DNA of 64,000 nt from an uncultured Acetobacteraceae bacterium (lineage in GTDB: Bacteria; Pseudomonadota; Alphaproteobacteria; Acetobacterales; Acetobacteraceae): contig CAITUP010000091.1 of the NCBI GenBank assembly GCA_903895595.1, forward strand, positions 124,001 through 188,000, written 5' to 3'. Shown here piece by piece: positions 1 to 12,100 of the stretch. Within the stretch, counting starts at the first letter, position 1, and every line of letters starts with the position of its first letter. The notes below the pieces were generated by a model. It saw only the letters and a list, made by a program, of their open reading frames with translations. It was not told the origin of the DNA and did not search any database. Position numbers and translations under genes: made by a program.

Positions 1-58
1 CGGCGACCCAGGCCAAGGGTCCGGCGGCGGCAAGAAGCGTGCGGCGGATGGGGGTCAT
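1..58 (-). CDS. N-terminal fragment of an exported protein (signal peptide only)
   Basis: Only 19 codons are inside the window, reading MTPIRRTLLAAAGPLAWVA and running off the left edge. An arginine pair, then a hydrophobic stretch rich in Ala and Leu, is a typical Sec or Tat signal peptide of a periplasmic protein, for example a solute-binding protein. An AGGG stretch lies about 8 bases before the ATG. The gene is co-directional with and downstream of the giant repeat gene, separated by a palindromic repeat. The mature protein is outside the window, so no function can be given. Confidence 0.55.
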   Translation of the reverse strand, partial: MTPIRRTLLAAAGPLAWVA

Positions 59-76
59 GGGGAGAGCCCTTTTCAG

Positions 77-111
77 CCCGTCATGGTCGGGTCAGGCCCG
101 ACCATTACGGG
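77..111. repeat. REP-like palindrome, single hairpin
   Basis: A 15-base arm (CCCGTCATGGTCGGG) and its near-perfect inverted copy are separated by TCAGG, with one mismatch. This is the core of a dispersed family found about 11 times in this window. It lies 12 bases past the stop codon of the giant gene and could limit read-through into the next gene. That role is inferred, because no T-run follows. Confidence 0.85.
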
Positions 112-122
112 TGGTGCCTGCG

Positions 123-3100
123 TTAAGTGAAGTGCTTCACAACAATCTCCGACGGATCCAACGAAGCCGGATGCGTCGCCGACCCCAAAGTCACCAGCAC
201 CAGCGGCGCGTGCCCGGTAATATCCAGCGACAGCGTGTGCGCCGTGGCGTCGTAGACCAGCACCGGATTGGCCGGTGCCACTGGAGCATTCGCTGTCGTG
301 TAGAGGTTGACGTATTGCCCAACCCCCACCTGCACGGACCCCGACCCGGCGAAGGTCGCGCTGTCGGCGGTGGCGGCGTCGGTCAGCACCGTCTGCTCCA
401 GCGCGATGATCGGCGCGGACTCGCTGGTGGCGGCCGAGGCCCCCACGGTTTCCGTCACCACCACGCCATTGCCGATCGAACCCTCCGCCGCGTCGGCGGT
501 GAAGGCGGCACTGACGCCCGCGGTTTGCGACAGCGAAGCGCCGGACGAGGCGTAGACATTCAGTGTCGCCCCATCGACCCCGTTACCGGACACATGCACG
601 GTCCCGCCGCCGGAGGTCACGCCGATCCCCGTCGCCAGGGCCGACAGCGCGTGCCCGTTCAGCACGATATTGTCGGACTGCACCGCCGCGTATTCGGTCG
701 GCGTCAGGGACAAAGCATCTTGGGTTAGCGTGATCGTGTGCCCGTTCGCATCGAAGCCGGAGCCGAAATCCGCGAGCGCCGTCACCGCCGCCGCATTGGC
801 GTAGTCGTTGGTCGCCAGATGCAGCGTCGCACTGCCCAGGGTAAAGTTCGGCACCGCCGCCAGCGCCACGGCGGTGGCGACCGACACGGTTTCGTCGCCC
901 ACCAACGTCACGCTGGTCGCATCCACCTCCGCGGTGTGGTTGGCGGCATTGAGCAGGTAGTCGGAACTGTCCTGGATGCTCAGATCGCCGTTGTTGGTGA
1001 AGCCCGGCAGGGCGACCAAAGCGGCGGCGGTTTGCGCGTCCAGCGTTTCTGCCCCTGCCAGTTGCACATGCACATGCGATACGCCGGAGAAACCGGAGAT
1101 ATCGCCGCTGAGCACCCCGTCCAGCAGGTTGTCGGAACTGTCGGAAATCGTCAGCGTGTGGCCGTTGACGCTGAATTTCGCCGAAGTCAGCAGCGTTTCG
1201 GCATCCGCCGCCGCGACGGTGTCGTTGCCGGACAGGTTCCAGGCGGTGGCGATCGCCTCCCCGTCCGCGTTGGACGGATTGAGGATATTGGCGGCGGTGT
1301 CCTGGATGGTGACAGTGTGTCCGCCCAGGCTGAAGTGGATGCTGCTGGACAGGTTGACCAGGGATTCCGCGTTTGCGGCGGTGGTGGTCTGGTTGCTGGA
1401 AAGGGTCGTGCCGGCCAGCGCCTCCAGCGCGGCGGTATTGGCGGGGTCGATCAGGTGGGCGACGGTGTCGGCGGCGACCAGCGTGAAATCCGCGTGGACG
1501 GCGGCGTTGGACGTCCAGCCGGCCGAGCCGGTCATGGTCTGAATGTTCGCCAGGGTGTCGGTGATCGCCTCGGTATGCCCGCCGAAGGACACGTTGGCGA
1601 TCGGGATGCCGCCGTTGCCGCCGGCCAGCAGCAGCGCCAGGAAGGCATTGGCCTGCGCGACGGTCGGCGATGCGCTGTCGGTGATCGTCAGCGTGCCGGT
1701 CAGCAGGCCGGACGCGATCGTCAACGTGGCGATGTTGGCGAAGGTGTCGGTGATCGCCGTGACGACGATGGGTTTGGCCGCACCGCTTAGACCCGACACG
1801 GTGGCCACGGACCCGGCGACCCCCACCGTGTGCCCGCCCAGATGCAGCGTCGCGCCGAGACTGCCGAGCTGATTGGCCTGGGTGACGGTGGCGGTGCCGT
1901 TCGCGCCGATGGTCAGGGTGGATGCGCCGGGGCTGAACCCGGTCAGGCCGCCGAGGAAGGCTGCTCCCGCGATGGTCACCGTCGCGCTGCCGGACAGCGA
2001 CCAGGTCGTCGGCGTCAAGCTGGGGGAGCCGGATACTTGGGACGGTGCGTTGGCGATAATATTGGCGGCGGTGTCGCGCACCGTCAGGCTGGCGCCGAAG
2101 GAAGCGGTGGCGCCCAAAGTCAGCAAATCGCCATACACCGCATCGGTAACGGTGGTGCTGGCACTGACGACGATGCCGGACACCGCGGTCTTGTGGGCAT
2201 TCAGGGCGGCGAAGGCACTTTCCAGATGCGCGGCGGTATCCTGCACCGTCAGCGTGTTGGTGGAACTGTCCGGGTTGTTCTTGCTGAACCTGGGGATGGA
2301 GAACAACGCGGCGGCGGTGCTGGCGGACACGGTAGCCGTGCCGCCGACGGTTTTCAGATAAACCCCGTCGATGATCCCGGCGCTGACCGCCGCCAGATAC
2401 CCGTCGATACTGTCGGTCAGATGCGAGGCGGTGTCCCAGGCAACAAGGGTGTAACTGCCCTTCTGCAGTGCGGTCAGGGATTCCAGCGACAGCGCCTGCG
2501 ACGCGGTCACCACCGAATTCGCCGTCAGTTGCACCGTATGCGCGTTCAGGAACGTCAGCGCCGAGGCGCCGCCGGACTGGATGGTCGCGGCCAGTTGCGC
2601 CCCGGTGTCGGCGATGGTCAGGCTGCTGGCATGCAGGTTCGGGATGGTCAGCAGGCTGGACACGTACGATGCGTTCAGCGTGGCGTCGGTGATGGTGGCC
2701 GAGGAGAACTTCGCGCCGATCCCGTTCAACGCCGTCAGGTTGGACAGGATGTTGGCGGCGGAGTCGGTGACATCGACCTCCCCCACCACCGTATCGGCGG
2801 CCAGGCTGGACGATAGTGCCGCCAACTGCGCGGCGGTGCCGATGACCCGCACGGCCCCGGCGGTGGTAATCGTGTCGATGGTCGCGGCATCGGCCCCGTA
2901 GGTCGCGGCGGTGACGGTGATGGACGGGGTGTGCGCGACCCCGTCGCTCAGTGCGATCGACAGCGCGTGGCTGTGGCCGGTGACCACCGATTGCAGGTTG
3001 TTCAACGCGGCTTGCACATTGGCAGACGTATCGGTCACCGCCGCGAGGCTGGAGAAGCCAAGCGCGGGTTGCCCCAGGGCGGCGATGGCGGCGGCGGTGT

Positions 3101-6100
3101 CGGCGACGGTGATCGCGTGGCCGCCGTCGGCGAAGTTGGCGATGCCGCTAAGCGACGTCAGTTGCGCCGCGGTGACGGTGACATCGCTGGCGACCTCCAC
3201 CGTGCTGGCGGCGGCCAGGCCGTCGGCGTTGGCGGGGTCGAGCAAATGCGCGACGGTATCGGCGACGACGATCGCCGCCCCGGCGGTGAAGCCGTGCAGA
3301 TCGGCGAGTAGGGTGACGTAGGACGCGGAACTCAGAATGCCGACGCTGAGCTGCACCGTCGTCGCCAGCGCGATGCCGGCGGCGTTGGCGCTGTCCAGCA
3401 GATGCGCGGCGGTGTCGCTGACCCCCAGCGTCTGCCCGCCGCCCAGATGGCCGCCGAGGATGCTCGACAGAGTGGTGGCCTGGGCCGCGGTCAGTCCGGT
3501 GGGATTGCCGGTCATCGTCACCGCGTGCGCCGCCGTCAGCATGGCAGGCACGCCGGTGTGCGCGGTCAGCAGGTCGGCGGCGGTCCCGGTAATGGTCAGC
3601 CCGCTCTCGTTCAGCGTCGCGACACCCAACAGGGCATTATACAGGTCCGTGGCGTCGGCGACGGCCAAGGTCGCGTCGGTCGGCGTGACGCCGGTAATGG
3701 CGCTGGCGTTGGCGGCGATGACCGACGACCCGCCGGTCAGGTCGGCGATCAGATTCGCCTCGCTGTCCACCACGGTTATGTGCGCCGGAACGACGCCGAG
3801 GCCCATGATCGTGGCGATGTCCGCGACCGGCACGCCGGTCACGACCAAGGTTTCCCCGGTCATCAGCGACAGGGCCGAACCGGCTCCGTCATCGACGCCC
3901 GCGAACTGCACTTGTGCGTCGGTCAAGGTGATCGTCCCGGCCGGGCTGACGGCGATGCCGCCGATCAGGCCGAGGTTCGCCAGGATCGCCGACGCGCCGC
4001 CGGCCGCCAGATCGGCCTGGATATGCGCCGCCGTGTCGGACATCGCGATGCTGGCAGGCGTGACGAACAAACCGGCGATGCTCGGCAGCAGCGCGGCGGT
4101 GACCCCGGTGACGTGCAATGTCGCACCTGTCATCAGTGCCAACGCCGACCCGGCGCCGTCGTCCATACCCGCGATCGCGGCCTGCGCCGCCGTCAGCGTA
4201 ATGGTGCCGGCGGGGCTGACGGCAATCCCGGTAATGGCACTCAGATTGGCCAGAATGCCGGACGATCCGGATGTCAGATCGGCCTGGATATGGGCCGCGG
4301 TGTCGATGATGCCGATCTCGGTCGGAGGCACGTCCAAAGCCGCGACGATGGCGACGTCGGCGGCGAGGACATGGGTGACCGCCAGGGTCTCGCCGGTCAT
4401 TTGCGCCAACGCCGATCCGCCGGCGTCATCGATGTGGATGGCCCGCAGCTGCGTTTCCGTCAGGGTGATGGTGCCGGAGTCGCTGACCGCGATTCCTCCG
4501 ATCAGAGACAAATGCGTCACGATATGCGACGAGCCGGAGGCCAGGTCGGCCTGGATATGCGCGGCGGTGTCGCTCAGGTAGATCGTCGTCGGTGCAACCG
4601 GCAGCGTCGCCACGGTATCGATATCCGACACCGCCACGCCGGTCACGGTCAGCGTGCCACCCGACAGTTTCGAAAATACCGAACCGGCGCCGTCGTCGAT
4701 GTGCGAGGTTTCCGCCTGGCCGATGGTCAGCTCGATGGCGCCGCCGAAGCTGACCGCGATGCCGCCGATGGACGACAGATTGGCCAGGATCGCGGACGAC
4801 CCGCCGGTCAAATCCGCCTGAATATGCGCCGCCGTATCCGACACCGCGATGCTGCTCGGCGGCACGCCGAGGGCCAGAATCGTGCCGATATCGGCCACCG
4901 CGACGCCGGTCACGTGCAGCGTCAGGCCGGTCATCTTGGCTAGCGCGGATCCGCCGAAATCGTCCACGCTCGCGCCCAGCACCTGCGCCTCGGTCAACGT
5001 GATGGTGCCTGCCGGGCTGACGGCGATGGCGGAAATCGCCCCGAGATAGGCAAGGATGTGGGGCGATCCGGACACGAGGTCGGCCTGCAGATGCGCCGCC
5101 GTATCGGCGACCGCGAAGCTGTCCGGCGCCACCGTCAGCGCCCCGATCGTCGGCAGTTGGGCGGCTGTGACATGCGTCACCGCCAGCGATCCGCCGCTGG
5201 TCAGCGCCAGTACGGACGCCGGCCCGTCATCGACATGCGCCGCGAGCAGCTGCGTCGCCGTCAGCGTGATCGTGCCGGCGTCGCTGACGGTAATCGCCCC
5301 GATCAGAGACAGATTGGCCGCCAGCTGCGACGAACCGGAGGTCAAATCCGCCTGGATATGCGCGGCGGTGTCGGAGATCGACAGGCCGGTCGGGGCCACC
5401 GACAGGGCGCCGAGCGTGCCGATGTCGGAGACGAGGGCGCCGGTGACGTGGAGGGTCTCGCCGGTCATCTTGGCGAACACCGACCCGGCGCCGTCGTCCA
5501 CGTGGGCGGCTTCGATCTGCGCCACGGTCAGGGTGATCGTGCCGGAGTCGTTGGCCGCGATGGCGGAAATCGCCGAGCGTTGGGCGACCAGGACGGAGGA
5601 TCCGCCGGTCAGATCGGCTTCGATATTCGCGGCCGTGTCGGACACCGCGATGCTGTCGGGCGGCACGCCCAAGGCGAGCATGGTGCCGATGTCGGCGATG
5701 GGCACGCCGGTGACCGCCAGGGTTTCGCCGGTCATTTTGGCGAACGCCGATCCGGCGCCGTCGTCCACGCCGGCCGCCTGCAACTGCGCCTCGGTCAGCA
5801 CGATCGTGCCGGCGGGGCTGACGGCGATGCCGGCGATGTCCGCCAGATTGGCCAGGATGGCAGAGGACCCGCCGGCCAGATCGGCCTGGATGTGCGCTGC
5901 CGTGTCGGACACCGCGATGGTCGTGGGGGCGAAGGGCAGCGCCAGGATGGTGCCGATTTCCGCCGTCGTGACATGCGTGACCACCAGATCGCCACCGGAC
6001 AACAGCGCGAACACCGACCCCGCGCCGTCATCGACATGTGCCGCCAGGGCTTGGGTTTGCGTCAGGGTTACGGTGCCGGAGTCGCTGACGGCAATGCCGG

Positions 6101-9100
6101 AAATTGTCCCAACGTTAGCCACCAGCTTCGACGCGCCGGACGCCAGATCGGCCTGGATATGGGCGGCGGTATCGGAGATCGCCAGACGGGACGGCGGCAC
6201 CGAGAGAGCCTCCAAAGTCGCGATGTCGGACACCGCCATGCCCGTGACCGCCAGGGTTTCGCCAGTCATCTTGGAGAGGATGGAGCCCGCGCCGCTATCG
6301 ACATGCGCCGCCTCGGCCTGCGCCACCGTGAGGGTGATCGTCCCGCTGTCGCTGACGACGATGCCGGCGATGACGGACCGGTGGGCGAGCAGTTCGGAGC
6401 TGCCGCCGGTCAGATCGGCTTGGAGATCGGCGGCGGTGTCGCTGACATGGATCGTGTCGGGCGGTACGCCCAGTGCCAGGACCGTCGCGATGTCCGCGAC
6501 CGGCACGCCGGTGACATCGATGGTTCCGCCGGTCAGCAGCGACAGTGCCGATCCGGCCCCGTCGTCCACGCCGGCCGCTTCGATCTGCGCCTCGGTCAGA
6601 TGGATCGTGCCGGCGTCGCTGACGGCGATGCCCGCGATGGTGGCCAGATTGGTCAGGATGGCGGATGTGCCGGCGATCAGATCGGCCTGGATATGGGCGG
6701 CGGTATCGCTCAGCGCGATGTGGGTCGGCGCGAAGGGCAGCCCGACGACGGTGCCGGTTTCGGCCACCGTCACGCCGGTCACGATCAGGCCGCCGCCGCT
6801 GAGGACGGAGAACACGGACCCGGCGCCGTCATCCATATGCGCCGCCAGGACCTGCGTTTGGGTCAGCGCGATGTTGCCGGCGTCACTGACCGCGATGGAC
6901 GAAATCCCGGTCCGATGCGCCAGCAGCGCGGACGAACCGGAGGTCAGATCGGCCTGAAGATGCGCCGCCGTGTCGGAGATTGCCAGACTGTACGGCGTAT
7001 CGATCAGCGCCAAAGCGGCGTGGCTGGCGGCCAGTTGCGCCAATGTCAGCCCCAGGGCCGGCGTCCCCGCGTCGGTCAGCGCGATGGCGCCGATCGTCGC
7101 GATATGCGCCAGGATGTCGGACGCGCCGGAGGTCAGGTCGGCGTCCACGTCGGCCGCGCTGTCGCTGAGGTCGATCGCATGCGGCACCACGCCCAAGCCC
7201 GCCAACGTCGCGATGTCGGACACCGCCGCGCCGGTCACGACGATCGTGCCGCCGGTCGTTTCCGCGAGGACCGATCCGGCGCCGTCGTCGACTCCCGCGG
7301 CCTCGATCTGCGCCACGGTCAGGGAGATTGTGCCGGAGTCGTTGACGGTAATGCCGGTGACCGAACCGATATTACCCACCAGGACCGAAGAGCCGGAGCC
7401 GAGATCGGCCTGAATATGCGCGGCCGTGTCGGACACGGCGATGGACGCGGGAGGGACTCCGAGTCCCAGGACGGTGGCGATATGTGCGACGTCGACATGG
7501 GTGACGACCAGGGTCTCGCCGGTCATCAGCGCCAAAGCGGAACCGGCGCCGTCGTCCACGCCCGCGGTCAGCACCTGCGCCTGGGTCAGAGTGACCGTGC
7601 CGGCCGGGTTCACCGTAATGCCGGAAATCAGACTCCGTTCAGCGAGGATCGCCGACGAGCCGGACGCCAGATCGGCCTGGATATGCGCGGCCGTGTCCGT
7701 CACGGCGATGGACGATGGCACCACGGCCAAGCCGGCAATGGTCGAAAGATCGCTGACGGCGGCGCCGGTCACGACCAAGGTTTCGCCGGTCGTTTTGGCC
7801 AGCGCGGTTTCGACGCCGGCGGCCTCGATCTGGGCAACGGTGAACGCGATCGTGCCGGAGTCGTTGACGTCGATGCTGGCGACTGCGCTCTGGTGGCCGA
7901 TAATGCGGGATCCGCCCGCGATTAAATCGGCTTGCACGTGGGCCGCCGTATCGCTGACCGCGATGGCGGTGGGGGCGACGGGCAGAGCGGCGACGGTGGC
8001 GATATCCGCGACCGGGACGCCGGTCACCGTCAATGTGGCGCCGGTCAGCTTCGCGAACACCGACCCCGCGCCGTCATCGACATGCGCGGCGGTGGCTTGC
8101 GCCTCGGTCAGCGAAATGGCGCCGCCGCCCGTCGCGGTTATCGACGAAATCAGCGCCCGTTCGGCCACAAGTTCCGACGAACCCGAAGTCAGATCGGCTT
8201 GAATGTTTGCCGCGGTGTCGGCGATCGTCATGCTGGCGGGCGGGACACCCAGCCCCGCGACGATGCCGGCATCGGCCGCCGCGACGCCGGTCACCACCAG
8301 GGTGCCGCCGCTGAACAGCGCCATCGCCGACCCCGCGCCATCGTCCACGCCCGCTGCTCGGATATGCGCTTCCGTCAACGCGACGGTGCCGGAGTCGCTG
8401 ACGACAATGCCAGTCAGATCGGCCAGATCGCCCAGGATGACGGAACTGCCGGCGGTCAGATCGGCCTGGATATGCGCGGCGGTGTCGCGGACGGTCAGGT
8501 GATATGGCGAAGTAATCGCGGTCAGCACCGCATGATCGCTGCCCAACTGGGCGACGGAGACGGCGATGGTGGGCGTGGTGCCGTCGGTCAAAGCGATGGA
8601 GGTCACGACGGCATGGATCGCCTCCAGCCCGTCCAGCGCCGCGTTCACGTGCGCGGCGGTGTCGGAGATCGTGGCGGTGGCGCCCAGCGACACCAAAGCG
8701 GACCCGTGGGCGAGGACATGCGCCACGGTTTCGTTCGCCGCGACGATGCCGGAGATGCGGGAATGCCCGAGCATGGTCGCCAGACCGGCGGACGCGGTGT
8801 CGATATGCGCGGCGGTATCGGTGATGCTGAGTTGGACGCCTCCGCCCAGATGCGCCTGGATGGGCACCAAGGCGGCGGCGGTGGCGGCATCGGTCGCGGT
8901 GCCATCGGACAAGGCGACGGTGCCGAGGTCGCTGCCGAGCGCGGCCAGACCGCTGGCCTGGGCGGCGATGGCGGCGCCGGTGTCGCTGACGTCGATCGAT
9001 GTGCCGCCGGCCAGATCGGCCACAAGCGGGAGCAATCCGGTGGCGACGGCGACCGCGACGGGGCTGGTGTCGGTCAGCGTGATGGTGCCGAGATGCGCGC

Positions 9101-12100
9101 CCAGCGCCAGCAGGTTGCCGCTGTCGGCGACGACGTGCGCCGCGGTGTCGGACACGTTCACGGGCGAGCCGGCCAGCACCGCCACCAAGGTATGCAGTCC
9201 GGCCGCGGCATCGGCCGAGACCGCGCCCGTATCGGTGGGCGTCACCGATGCCAGATGCGCGCCCAGGCTCAGGAGACCGGCGACGTTCGCGTCGATGTTG
9301 GCGATGCTGTCGGTCACCGCGGCTTCGATCGCGAGCGACGTCAGCGCGGCACCGTTGGCGACAACGTTGGCGGCGGTGTCCGCCATGGTCAGGGTAAAGC
9401 CGCTGTTGTTGTAGTGGGACCCGAGGCCCGCGAGGAGGGTCGCCTCGGCGCCGGTCACCGAACGGCCGGCCGTGAGGATGTAGAACGGCGCGACGCTGCC
9501 CCAGTCGTGGGCGGCCGCCGTGACCAGATTGGCGGCGGTGTCGGTGACATCGATGACGCTTGCCAGCGCCACGCCGCCGGCATTCGCCGCGTCGGACAGG
9601 TGCGCGAAGGTATCCGCGACGACCAGATGGTTGCTGCCGGAGAAGGTCAGTTCGGAGGCGTTGGCCAGCGGCACCAGTTCCTCGGCTTGGGCAGCGGTGA
9701 GGCTGCTGGAGGAAATGATGCGCGCGGCGCTCGCCACGGTCAGGATCGCGGTGGCGTGGTCGGCGATGGCATCGGGGCTGTCGGCGACGACCAATGCGGC
9801 GGTGCCGCGGGTAAAGTTGGCGATGCCGGCGAGCGTATCGACCGTGGTGGTGTCGATGACGGAATCCCCGGCCAGCACCACGGACGCGGCGTTGGTCAGC
9901 AGTGGGGCGCTGGCGTTGGCCACGATATGCGCGACGCTGTCGGTCACGTCGTAGCTGGTGGCGACGGACTGCCAGCCGCCGGTGTTCAGATGCGCGAAGG
10001 TGTCGCTGACGACGATGGTGGCGCCGGTGTTGGAGAAGGCGTTCAGCGCCGCCAGACCTTGGGCCTGCGCCACGGTCAGGGTGACCGATGCGCCGGGGCT
10101 CAGGGTTTCACCGGTCGCGATGGCCTGCGCCGCGCCGGACAGCGCCGACAGGTTGGCGACCGTATCGACGATGGTTAATGTCGCTCCACCTGTGCGGGAG
10201 AAGTTCGGCAGGGCCGCCAGGGCCTCGGCGGTCGCGGCGTTGACGGTGGCGCTGGCGTTCAACACTTCGCCGCTGGCGAGACGGGTTTCCAGCGTGTTCA
10301 ATGTCGCGAGGTGTTCGGCGGTGTCGGCCACGGTCAAAGTATGGCCGTGCAGGGAGAAACGGGTGCCGAGTTCGGTCAGGCCCAGCAGGGTGGCGACATC
10401 GACGGTTTCCGATGCGACCAAAGCGAGGGTGCCGGTTTTGGCGTCGATGTCGCTGCTCAGTCCCAGCAGGGACGCGGCGGTGCCTTCGATGGTCAGGACA
10501 TGGCCACCGGTATTGAAGTCCGGATTGCCGAACAGCAGCGTGGCCTGGCTGGCGGAGGCGGTGGCGTCGCCGGACAGCGTCAGGACGGAGGCCAGCGCGA
10601 TTCCGGCCGCGTTGCCGCCGCTCAGCAGATTGGCCGGTGTGTCGGCGACGGTCAGGACGTTGTCGCCCATCAGCGCGCCGATGGCGGCGAGATGGTTGGC
10701 TTGCGCGGCGGTCAGGGTCGCATCGCCGATCAGATCGATTTCGGTTGGCACCGCGCCCGCGTTGACGGTGTAGGCGGCGAGGTGGCGGCCGGAGTCCATC
10801 ACGGTCAAAGCGTGGCCATTGAGGACGAAATGCGCGAACTCGGGCAGCAGGGCCAGGGTGTTCATCTGCGCCACGGTCGCGGTCGCGTCCTCCGACAGGC
10901 CGATGGCGGTGGCCTGCAGGATGGCGTTGTTGTGCGGCAGGCTCGCGGACCCGAGGCGCAGCAGATGGGTGAGCGAATCGGCGATGGCCAGGGCGGCGGT
11001 GCCGTTGGTCTGGAAGTTGATCAGCCCGATCAGGGATTCGGCCGCGGCGACGGACAGGGATGCGGCGACGCTGAGCTGGACACGATCCGCCAGCGCGATC
11101 CCGGCGGCGTTGGCCGGCAGCGCGAGGGAGGCAGCGGTGTCGGACACGGTGACGATGTTGGCGCCCTTGGCAAACCCGGCGATTCCGCTCAGTGCGGTGG
11201 CCTGCGCGGCGGAGATGGTCGCGTTGCCGGACAGGGTGACGGCGGCGGCGAGTGCCAGCCCGGCGGTGTCGGCGGGATTGAGTAGATTGGCGGCGGTGTC
11301 GCTGACAGTCAGCGTGTGGCCGCCGAGGATCAGGCGGCCTCCAAGCGCGGACAATTCCTCGGCCTGGGCAGCGGTGACGGTGGCGTCGCCGGTCAGGGCG
11401 ATGGTGGTCGCGACCAGCTCCCCGGCCCAGTCGTCGGGCAGAGGCCCGCTACCGGTGACATGCAGCAGGTTGGCGACGCTGTCGGAGATGGCGATATGCG
11501 CCGTGCCGGTCCCGAAGCCGGGCAGAGTCGTCAGGGATTCCGCCTGATCGGCTGTCAGGGTCGCGTTGGCGCGCAAAATGGCCGCGGTCGCGGGCGAAAT
11601 GCCGCCACTGACCAGGGTCAGGAGGTTCGCGGCGGTGTCCGACACCGTGAGCACATGGCCGTCGGTGCTAAAGTTCGGCAGCGCTTGCAGGGCCTGCAGG
11701 CGGGCGACGGACACGACGCTGTCGTCCGCGAGATCGATGGCGATGGCCAACGCGGCGGTGCCGGCGTCCAGCGTTGCCAGGGCCTTGGCGCTGTCGGCGA
11801 TGGTGATCGTATGCGTCCCGGCGGTGAACCCGGCGATCGTGTGCAGCGCGGTAGCCTGCCACGCCGCGACGGTCACGTTCGCATCGATGGTCACGGCGGT
11901 CGCGACCGCCAGCCCGGCCGCGTTGGCGGGCGCCAGCAGGTTGGCGACGCTGTCGGACACGGTCATCCCGGGTCCGGCGGAGAAATTCGGCAGGGACGCC
12001 AGGGTTTCCGCCGTCGCGGCGGACACGGTGGCGGCGGAGGTGAGCGCATAACCGGTGATTTGGCTGGCGATGCTGCTCCAATTGCCGCCGGCGGCGAGGT

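Noticed and set aside
3690-8505. Regular repeats as a possible CRISPR array
   Set aside because: Unit length is about 267 bp with diverged copies in a continuous reading frame; there are no short identical repeats with unique spacers.
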